64,000 bases of DNA from positions 41,481,880 to 41,545,879 of the forward strand of contig CP141132.1 of the NCBI GenBank assembly GCA_035236585.1, in the 5' to 3' direction. The notes beneath the pieces are model-generated. The model saw only the letters and a list, made by a program, of their open reading frames with translations, did not search any database and had not been told where the DNA came from. The position numbers were made by a program, and so were the translations under genes. Positions 48,601 through 56,429 of this stretch are shown piece after piece. This stretch comes from Warburgia ugandensis (lineage: Eukaryota; Streptophyta; Magnoliopsida; Canellales; Canellaceae). Position 1 is the first letter of the stretch. Every line of letters starts with the position of its first letter.

Positions 48601-48786
48601 CTAATTACAAGCATGGAAGATTTTCATTGGGGAACTAATTCTGGCATGAATGTCATTGCCATTTAGATAACCAAAGGTGGTTGCAAGAGCTGGATCTGTC
48701 AAGTCATCATCAGGCACATATCTTAGCAAACTAACACGTGGACATGCATAAAATAGTAAGCAACCTTGTCTCCTGGCATGTAACAC
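48601..48786 (-). pseudogene. Possible captured gene fragment, unidentified
   Basis: The 61-codon minus-strand frame contains FYACPRVSLLRYVPDDDLTD and then PALATTFGYLNGND, with normal amino-acid composition and no low complexity. Upstream (49050-48900) another frame reads YKMNGNLYLVGKCFVAGFNP and then TTGLVAY, which recalls beta-propeller or kelch-like proteins, but this is weak. I cannot name a family. Its position between the chimeric frame and the NIPA piece makes a third captured exon likely. Confidence 0.4.
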
Positions 48787-49088
48787 TTCTAGTGTAGCTC
48801 ACCAGTACTATCCATCACGTTTTTCCATGGCTCCAAAAAGATACAAGTAGATCTTTACTATCCAATAAAAATGCCCTTGCCACTAAGTTTGGTAATAATT
48901 TTACTTTCAACCTTCATTAGTAAGCCACCAATCCAGTAGTCGGGTTGAAACCAGCAACAAAACATTTGCCCACAAGATATAAATTTCCATTCATCTTGTA
49001 ACATGAATAATAAGCATGCCTAAACACGAGAAGTTTCACATTCATATTGAATCATCGTGCACATGTAGTCCTTTGTACCTCTTCTAAC

Positions 49089-49916
49089 TTAAAAGTAATT
49101 CGTCCTCCTCCTCGTGTCATCATTCCCAGCCAAATGCCTCATCTTTAACTCCTTGATCAACTGAACATGCTCAAAAAGATCATTTTTCTCATCAACACGC
49201 TTAGGTGCCCATCGGTCCACTTTATGGTCATAATCCCCCAAATCAGCACTACTTATCATCTTCTTCACACTTCTACCTCTTGTATCCGGCTCTTCATCGG
49301 ACTGACCTTCATTCAAATTCAACCTTGCCCATCTAGAATTCTTAATGTGAGTAGCTTTAAACGCATCATCATCTTCCTCGTCACTTGACGAACTCCTACT
49401 TGCCCGAAACTGATATCTCGACCTCAATGTCCTACTCGCCTCCACAGAATAATGCCTACGGTTTAGCAAATCTATTGGCATTCTCAAATTACTGCCATCA
49501 TCCACTAAATTACGCCTATCAGACATGAGTTTTCTTAAATCAATAGGTGGGGAAATACTATAGTTTTGATGGCGAACACGTGCTGGAGATTTCAAAGGTC
49601 CTTCATCTTCGTTCCATAGATCTTCTGCCCTTTCTTCATGAATGGATCGGCTATATGAGTAAGTGACTCCTCCAGCAGTACAGGCAGCGTAAAAAGCTAG
49701 AGAATACATCTCCATCTTTCCTGGCTCACTTGGAGCAGGAATTATAAAGCTCTTAGAAGATCCATTTGAAGAAGAAGCAGATCTAGGAGAAGGGAAGCTA
49801 GGGTTTCTATTGAGGATGTTTTTAGTATTTAAAGATTTGGCGGAGGACATTGAGCAAAGAAAATTGGGAATGAGAGAATGGCAAGATTTTTTATTAGGAG
49901 TACAGATCAAAGCCAA
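49089..49916 (-). CDS. Chimeric 275-codon frame: phosphate-carrier N-terminus fused to unknown protein
   Basis: The frame is uninterrupted, unlike everything else in the window. Residues about 12-83 (SLIPNFLCSMSS, a Ser-rich presequence, PAPSEPGKMEMYSLAFYAAC and then TAGG) match the N-terminus of plant mitochondrial phosphate carriers (PHT3/MPT3), which import phosphate through the inner membrane. The match stops just at the first membrane segment. Residues 84-275 are unrelated: basic and Arg/Ser-rich (SRYQFRASRSSSSDEEDDD), then DRWAPKRVDEKNDLFEHVQL, ending RRRTNYF. I do not recognise that part. No carrier motif (PxDxxK) is present, so no transport function is expected. The fusion within one frame, inside an LTR and in LTR sense, indicates exon capture. 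Translation is not shown. Confidence 0.6.
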   Translation of the reverse strand: MALICTPNKKSCHSLIPNFLCSMSSAKSLNTKNILNRNPSFPSPRSASSSNGSSKSFIIPAPSEPGKMEMYSLAFYAACTAGGVTYSYSRSIHEERAEDLWNEDEGPLKSPARVRHQNYSISPPIDLRKLMSDRRNLVDDGSNLRMPIDLLNRRHYSVEASRTLRSRYQFRASRSSSSDEEDDDAFKATHIKNSRWARLNLNEGQSDEEPDTRGRSVKKMISSADLGDYDHKVDRWAPKRVDEKNDLFEHVQLIKELKMRHLAGNDDTRRRTNYF

Positions 49917-50074
49917 ATTGTTAGGGCTGAAAATGGCACAATTGAAAACATGACATCAGAATCTTCCGCATCGCAACGGATGAACAACTCAAAACGGAGC
50001 GGATGCAGATGGCATGCACTCAGAATGACACGGAAAGCACTCAACAGAAGTAACCAAATCAAACATTCTTTAGT

Positions 50075-50146
50075 TTCCACCGATCTCTGCAGCTTGTACA
50101 AATCTCCATACACTGTCATCGTATAAACATTGTTCCGGAGATTCTC
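50075..50146 (-). pseudogene. Captured ankyrin/TIP1-like segment
   Basis: Twenty-four codons on the minus strand read ENLRNNVYTMTVYGDLYKLQ and then RSVE. The pattern (DVYTAAAYGDLEKLxRLVE) resembles the first ankyrin repeat of plant TIP1-type S-acyltransferases, with two or three changes. It lies in the same orientation, upstream of the chimeric frame and downstream of a GA-rich leader. Too short to be certain. Confidence 0.5.
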
Positions 50147-50334
50147 TTTGCCGACAAGAGCTGATTGAGACACCTCCCGATCTCTTGCTCCTTCTCTCTT
50201 CTCTCGTCTCCTTCTCCTCTTCCCTCTTCCCTCTTCCCTCTTCTTGTTCTTGTTCTTCTTGTTCTTTTCTGTCTTTTCTTCTGTTCGTCTGGTTTTGGGA
50301 ACAGACCTCAGTCTATTCGATGTTTTCACTTAAG

Positions 50335-50363
50335 TGGGGGTGCCATTATCAAATGCACCCTCC
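50335..50363 (-). promoter_or_regulatory. Shared LTR box, copy in B
   Basis: The plus strand reads GGGGGTGCCATTATCAAATG followed by CACCCTCC, 527 bases from the LTR start and next to the purine-rich leader (50165-50290 on the minus strand). Confidence 0.65.
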
Positions 50364-51824
50364 TTTTTATTATTTTAGTTTAGTTTAGTTTTATTTATTT
50401 TAAATTTTAATATTGATGTCCCAACTATTCTGAACACCATGATGCCAGTCAACGCAGACAGTACACCATACTAATGATGTTTTTCAACTTCATTGACTGT
50501 CACATTCCATCTCCTGCAAGTGTTGCCCACTTAACAAAATTACTAAAATACCCTTTTACAAGAAAATTATCGTTTATTCATCCAACCTCCAATTTCAATG
50601 AACTTAGTGCCATTGGATTCATATTGACGAGTAGAATCCAGATTTTATAATTTCAATTTCATGTTCTTAGTTAGTTTTTTTACTTTTAATTACCATATTG
50701 CCCCTGACTTCAAAGGCCTATGACTTCTTCATACGGACTCTGTTTTCAATGTTCTTTGGCTCATTGGATTCTATTTTCCAAGTACTATCTAATGGTATTA
50801 GTTTTAGTTCCAAATTATTATAGTATTAAAAGATATACTTCTTGAAATCTCACAACCTGATCATGGAATAGTAAAATTTTAGGGTTGTTACAGGCAATGA
50901 CACAATATTTTCAACCGTGGTATTAGTGGTGAACAGGGAAATTATCCAAGCGCACTAGTATGGATCAGACTACAGCATGGTAGTCCTTTGATTATTTTGT
51001 ACTATGATGCATATGAGATGTGCATAGTGAAATGCCTTATGTTTTGACATAATGAAATGCTAGGTAATTATATATTACCAGTATTTTTCAAGAAGAGAAA
51101 TTCTCAGTATAAGACTAGTTGAAATACTGATTTCTCATAGTGGAAAGAATTGATAGCTTAGTTGAGAATGTTATTTGACTACTTTCATAAATTTGATGGA
51201 TTTATCCATGTACAATATGTATAAGGATGTATATGTATTACAAAGTAAAGAGTTTGATACATGAGTATGTTTATGAATAATGGGATTATGAAGTATTAGA
51301 ATTATACTATCAAATTATTATACTTCTTGAATCCCCTACCAAGCATAGCTTGCTGAGATATTGTAAATATTTGAATGTTTACAATATCTCAGATACAAAG
51401 AAGGGGAGTTAGGAGCTCAAGACTGAAGAAGACTTGGAAGAATAATCATCTGGGTATAGCCCTTAAAGACGTGTATTTTTGTTTTATTTGTGAGTATTGT
51501 ATTGTAATGAGAGTTTCATTGTATGGTTAGCTTTGAGTTTTGGATTATGTAATTTGGACAAGTTTTGTAATGGAATTGGCTTGTAATGTGAACCACTGGA
51601 TGGATTCTTGAAATTTATAAAAGTATATTCCTTCAATGGAATTTTATCTTGTACAAAAAAATTCGACTTATGCTATGTATGAAGTGATGACTTGGGTTTT
51701 TCAAAACAAATTCTAAAGAAAAGAATTTTCATTCCTTTGTTTTGCAAAAAAAATTTACTACTAAGGGCCTTGCCTTTGAAAAATGTATTATAAAATGTGT
51801 TACAAAAACCTAGGTCATCACAGT

Positions 51825-51836
51825 TGGTATCAGAGT
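51825..51836 (+). other. T2 primer binding site (initiator tRNA-Met)
   Basis: TGGTATCAGAGT, two bases after the LTR end CACA. It differs at the last base from the T1 site (TGGTATCAGAGC). Confidence 0.9.
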
Positions 51837-51952
51837 CATTCATCCATTCACAGTACAGTACAAATATGTCCAAAGGAGAGATGATAATCCAATTTTAGAT
51901 TAAGATATAAATAGTTGTATAGAATATTGATAGAAATTTTGGTTTATGAGCA

Positions 51953-53120
51953 GACACCACCAATAAAGTCACAAGGTAGATAGCTCAAAATACTTTAGAA
52001 GATAATACGAAGAGATTAACCATGAATAATGTGGAAGAGATGGTAACAAGGGTATTGAGGAACCTTCTTCTTCACATTCAAGAACCCCAAAGTTCATCAC
52101 CTCCAGTAGAGATACCAAGTACTCAGGCTCAGGCTCAGGCTGAGCCTGAAGTGAGACATAATACACCAACACCAGCACCAAATACTCCCACACTGGTACC
52201 GGGTCAATTTTCCCTTATACTAAGTGAAGAAGTTAGCAAGTTCCCATTAGCACTAGAAAAGGTTGACAAAATGATGGAGAGATTTCAAATGATGGCTACA
52301 GTGTATAATGGCAAGGACAAAGCTGAGAAGGCTGAGGAATAGATATATAAAGTAGAAAGAACTTTCAGTGCACTATGTACTCCTCCAGAGTTGAGGGTTA
52401 AATTTGCCACCTATCTATTAAAACAAGAAACTGTATTTTGGTAGAGATTAGCTAAATACCTTCTTCTCAAATTCTGAAGATACTATATGGGAGAAATTTA
52501 AGGAAGTCTTAACCACAAATATTTCCCTTCTCATGTGCAAACAAGAAAGCTGATAGAGTTTTTGGAACATAGACAAGGGAACATGTCAGTGGTAGAATAT
52601 GATAATAGATTCACCATGTTAAGGAGATTTGTGACTCATGTGTGTAATACTGAAACACACATAGTGAATCAATTCTTAGAAAGGCTACACCTAGGGCTGA
52701 AAGTAAAGGTACTTTGTACTAAACCTACAACCTTGGAGGAATGTGTGGAAATGGCTTCTAAGTTTGAAAAATAATACAAGAAGGGTCAAACCACCAAGTT
52801 TGGTGGAGGAGGAAACTATAATCCAAATCCCTTCCAAAACAACAAAAGACCTTGGAACAATTTTAAGCCCCAAAGAAATTAGAGGAACAATTTACAAGGG
52901 CAAAATAGATGACCATGTCCAAGATGTAGAAAATTCCACCAAGGAAATGTATGCCCTAGACCTGGACAACAACAACCACAATGGTTTCTGATCAAGTGCA
53001 ATAATTGTGGGGAGTCTGGACACATCGCCACCTACTGTACCAAACCATTAGCGGTCAAGGAGGCAAAACCAAAAATTGCCCATCCACACCAAGGAAGGGT
53101 ATTCGACATCACTGACAATT
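51953..53120 (+). pseudogene. T2 gag
   Basis: Collinear with T1 gag. The original ATG position (about 51955) now reads ACA. The longest N-terminal frame starts at 52022 (MNNVEEMVTRVLRN), has the alternating Gln/Ala/Glu-Pro tract, and stops at 52340 in the middle of the capsid-like domain (EKAEE, then TAG). The second half (52535-52774) reads RQGNMSVVEYDNRFTMLRRF, the conserved gag end block. The zinc knuckle CNNCGESGHIATYC (CX2CX4HX4C) is at 52997-53038. The first finger CPRCRKFHQGNVC (about 52917) is split by frame changes. Several stops, so not functional. Confidence 0.88.
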
Positions 53121-53430
53121 AGGCTGGACCATCTAATGCAATGATTGAAGGTACATTACTTGTAGTTAACAACTATGCCAAAGTACTATTTGATTTTGGA
53201 TCTATGCATTCCTTTATATCTTGCGTATTTGCATATAGTATACAACTGTTAGTGAAAAACTTGGGATTTAGTCTAGATGTAACAACTCCAGTTGGAAAAA
53301 TAGTTAAATTACAAGAATACTTGCATAATGTACCTTTAGAAGTATTGGGCAAAAGAATGGACATAGACCTCATTTTACTGAACATTGTGGACTTTGACAT
53401 CATATTGGGTATGAACTAGTTAGCAAAATA
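53121..53430 (+). pseudogene. T2 aspartic protease
   Basis: The open frame 53141-53419 contains VLFDFGSMHSFIS, where the family has D-S/T-G. The middle residue is now Phe (catalytic Asp codon at 53192), which would abolish activity. The C-terminal block DFDIILGMN is followed by a TAG in place of Glu or Asp. T1 keeps the intact DSG. Confidence 0.88.
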
Positions 53431-53639
53431 CTGGGTAGTTATGGGCTTTCACAAGAAGAAAATCACATTTAGCATACCGGGTAAGGAAGTATTAGTACTA
53501 TACGAGAAACACAATGACATAGACAAATTCATTATCTCAACTATGAAGGCTATCAAACATATGTCCAAGGGGTGTCAGGCATTTCTAGCAACAGTTGTTT
53601 CTATAGATGTTGAATAGCCCAAGATAACAGAAATTGAAC

Positions 53640-54330
53640 TACTCAGGGAATTCCAAGATGTTTTCCTGCCATGTTTACCCCCACATAGAGAAATTGAGTT
53701 TACCATTGAAATAATTCTTGGTACAACTCCAATTTCTAAAGCCCCTTATAGGATGGGCCCAGCAAAGTTGAAAGAGTTGAAAGGTTAGTTATAGGAATTG
53801 TTAGACAAAGGGTTTGTTAGATCAAGTAGTTCACCATGGGGAGCACCAGTAATATTTGTGAAGAAGAAGGATGGGTCTATGAGATTGTACATTGATTATA
53901 GAATGTTGAATAGTGTCACAGTGAAAAATAGGTATCCCTTACCTCCCATTGATGATCTCTTTGATCAGCTCCAATCTGTTAAGGTTTTTTCCAAAATCGA
54001 ACTTAGATCTAGATATCATCAATTGCATATTAAGGATGAAGACATACCCAAGTCAGCATTCATAACTCGATATGGGCATTACGAGTCTCTAGTCATGACT
54101 TTTGGATCTGATGAACATAATCTTCATAGAATTTTTGGATAAATTTGTGATTGTATTTATTGATGTTATACTTATTTACTCTACCAGTATCAAGGAACAT
54201 TAAGAAACTTACGAATTGTTCTAAATACCCTCAGACCACATAAACTATTTGGCAAATTTAGTAAGTGTTAATTTTGGTTAGAGAAGGTCAATTTCTTGGG
54301 TCATGTAATCTCCAAGAATGGAGTAGAAGT
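53640..54330 (+). pseudogene. T2 reverse transcriptase
   Basis: The 53798-54142 frame reads [20 protein letters not shown], then [20 protein letters not shown] and [13 protein letters not shown], typical of Ty3/gypsy RT. The next block reads [12 protein letters not shown], where the catalytic Asp of FSKIDLRxGYHQ has become Glu. Soon after MTFGS the frame breaks and part of the NAPAxFxxLMN block is lost. The FIDDIL motif is degraded to FIDVIL-like text near 54150. The thumb (VNFLGHVIS at 54289) is still readable. Confidence 0.9.
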
Positions 54331-54339
54331 GGACCCCAC

Positions 54340-54960
54340 CAAGGTTGAAGTAGTAATAAATTGGAAGAAACCTAAGACAATAATAAAAATACGTAGTTTT
54401 CTTGGACTAGCAGGTTACTAACATAGATTCATTCAAGGATTTTTTCATATAGCCCTTCCTTTGACTACATTGACTAGAAAAGGGGTACAATTCGCTTGGA
54501 CAGAAGAATGTGAAAATAGTTTTCAAGAGCTAAAGAAGAGGTTAACTATAGCACCAGTATTGACTTTGTCATCAGGAAGTGGGGGATATGAAATATACTG
54601 TGATGCTTCAGGCAAAGGGTTAGGAGGTGTGTTGATGCAAAATGAGAAGGTCATTGCTTATGCATCTAGACAATTGGAGAAACATGAAATAAATTACCAA
54701 GTATATGACCTACAATTGGCAACCATAGTTTTTGCATTAAAAATTTGGAGACACTATTTGTATGGAGAAAAGTTTAATGTATTTACAAATCATAAAAGTC
54801 TCAAATACATACTCACTCAGGCTGATTTGAACATGAGACAAAGAAGATGGATAGAATATATCAAAGACTACGATTTTGCCATCCAATACCACCTTGGAAA
54901 AGCGAACGTAGTAGCCGATGTATTAAGTAGACAGCTAAGTGTTGTACTCACAAATATCAC
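54340..54960 (+). pseudogene. T2 RNase H
   Basis: Best-preserved part of T2 pol, inside a 205-codon open frame (54461-55078). [18 protein letters not shown] carries the first catalytic Asp. The Glu-bearing segment [20 protein letters not shown], the Asp-equivalent [13 protein letters not shown] (TNHKSL has Asn where TDHKSL is usual, a probable catalytic loss) and the ADVLSRQ end are visible. RNase H removes the RNA strand during reverse transcription. Confidence 0.9.
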
Positions 54961-55078
54961 CATTAAATCAACTTTTGTGGAAAGAGTCCATAAAGCTCAT
55001 GAAGAAGATACAGTAACTCAGGAATTGTGTAAAAAAAAAGGATTTTGTAAGGGTACAGATGGGGGTATATGTTTTTAG

Positions 55079-55990
55079 GTGAGATTGGTGGTTCCTTTAA
55101 ATACAGACTTAAGAAAAGAACTATTCCAAGAAGCCCATCAGTCAAAATTTTTCATACACCCTGGGGGTACAAAGATGCATCAGGATTTGAAAAGAAACTT
55201 TTGGTGGAAAGGCATGAAAAGAGAAATAGGGAAATTTGTGGCTAAATGTCTAAATTGTCAACAAGTAAAAACTGAACACTAAAGGCCAACTGAAAAGTTA
55301 CAAACATTGGAACTTCCAGAATGGAAATGGGATAACATCACTGTGGATTTCATAGTAGGATTACCAAAGACCTGTACAGGTCATGGCATGATTTGGGTGA
55401 TTGTGGATAGGTTAACAAAGTCAGCACATTTCCTTCCAATTAGGCAGAACTAGTCATTTGACAGTCTAGCTAAGTTATACATCAAAGAAATAGTAAGTCT
55501 TCATGAGATTCCACTATCCATTATCTCTGATAGGGATGGAAGATTTACTTCAAGATGTTGGAAGAGTGTATAACAAGCCTTAGGAACCCCACTTAAATTT
55601 AATGCAGCATTTCACCCCTAAACAAACAATTAATCAAAAAAAACTATTTAGACTTTAGAAGATATGTTGGGAGTATGTTCATTAGATTGGAAAGGGAATT
55701 GGGATGAACATCTTCCGTTAGTAGAATTCGTGCAGAACAACAATTTTCAAGCAAGTATTGGTATGGCACCATATGAAGCATTGTATGGACGGCCATGTCG
55801 ACCACCAACCTGGTGGAGTGAAGTTTTAGAAAGAAAGCTAATAAAGTCAGAACTAGTGGACCAATGTACAGACAAGATTAGATTGATACAAAAGAGGTTG
55901 TTAATACACACGGTCAGCAGAAGAGTTACGTAGATAAAAGACATAGAAACATGGAATTTGATGTGGGGGAGCATGTATTTTTTAAAATAT
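55079..55990 (+). pseudogene. T2 integrase
   Basis: The N-terminal HHCC zinc domain is visible (FFIHPGGTKMHQDLKRNFWW, then CLNCQQVKTEH, 55140-55280), followed by a stop. The core shows WDNITVDFIVGLPK with the first Asp (about 55330), then SDRDGRF with the second Asp (about 55530), and after stops the third acidic block EDMLGVCSLDWKGNWDEHLP, PYEALYGRPCRPP (55660-55810). The fold is complete in outline, but at least four stops or frameshifts interrupt it. Integrase inserts the cDNA and makes the 5-bp duplications seen here. Confidence 0.9.
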
Positions 55991-56383
55991 CACCAGTCAA
56001 AGGAGTAATGAGGTTTGGAAGAAAAGGAAAACTTTGTCCTAGATTCATCTGTCCATTTGAAATCCTAGAAAGAGTTGGTCCAGTAGCTTAAAAATTAGCC
56101 TTACCACCCCAACTCGCAAAAATACAGTGTCTTTCACGTATTTACACTACGAAAATGCTTATAAGGTGACACGCATGTACTTCAAAGGGTGCCAGAAGAG
56201 CTAAAGCTAGACCTAACCTTTCAAGTGAAGGCAATACGGATCTTGGACCGCATGGAATAGAAGTTAAGGACCAAAACCATTCCGCTAGTCAAAGTCATGT
56301 GGCAACATCACTCTGTTGAGGAAACCACGTGGGAAACAGAAGTAGAAATGAGGAAGACACACCCTAGTCTATTTGATTAAGTA
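55991..56383 (+). pseudogene. T2 pol C-terminus with chromodomain-like tail
   Basis: Readings in changing frames give GKLCPRFICPFEILERVGP-like text (56020-56090), then AIRILDRME, a stop, LRTKTIPLVKVMWQHHSVEE and TTWETEVEMRKTHPSLF. This C-terminal block (RILDR, KTIPLVKVxWxxHxVEEATWE) is the chromodomain-related tail of Tekay/Del elements, thought to direct insertion to certain chromatin. It supports the Tekay/Del assignment. Confidence 0.8.
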
Positions 56384-56417
56384 ATTGTATTACAAATTTC
56401 GAGGACGAAATTATTGT

Positions 56418-56429
56418 AAGGGGGGAGAT
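56418..56429 (+). other. T2 polypurine tract
   Basis: AAGGGGGGAGAT immediately before the 3' LTR, preceded by the TTTCGAGGACGAAATTATTG phrase common before the polypurine tract of Tekay-type elements. It primes plus-strand DNA synthesis. Confidence 0.9.

Larger units (their letters stand above)
46559..50892 (-). mobile_element. B: solo LTR of the A/B family nested in T2 5' LTR
   Basis: Plus-strand ends are TGACACCCTAGG at 46559 and GGGTTGTTACA ending at 50892. In LTR sense it runs TGTAACAACCC to CCTAGGGTGTCA on the minus strand. Comparison with the uninterrupted 3' LTR (GTGCAGTGACACAATAC near 60383) shows the exact insertion point and an imperfect duplication GCAGT (46553-46557) and GCAAT (50894-50898), each separated from the element by one extra base. 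It carries the shared box, a purine-rich leader, several host gene fragments in one orientation and LTR backbone modules. No gag or pol. Confidence 0.88.
43889..51822 (+). repeat. T2 5' LTR, interrupted by solo LTR B
   Basis: It starts TGTAATAACCCC and ends GGTCATCACA. Without the nested B (4334 bp plus duplication) it is about 3.6 kb, that is about 1.29 kb shorter than the 3' LTR. The missing part corresponds to about 57622-58911 of the 3' LTR, with the junction at about 45104 (CCCTAC joined to AGGAGAATAATAAACC). It includes the TATA box, an (ATA)n microsatellite at 45466-45487, and the conserved terminal modules (51330-51400). Confidence 0.92.

Noticed and set aside
49089..49916. Functional mitochondrial phosphate transporter gene
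   Set aside because: Only the presequence and the start of the first membrane segment match. The rest is unrelated and carrier signature motifs are absent.
49907..50329. 140-codon minus-strand frame starting MKTSNRLRS with a Lys/Arg/Glu-rich run
   Set aside because: The first part is the GA-rich leader translated. Only the short NVYT...GDLYKLQ part inside it looks like a protein, and it is reported separately.
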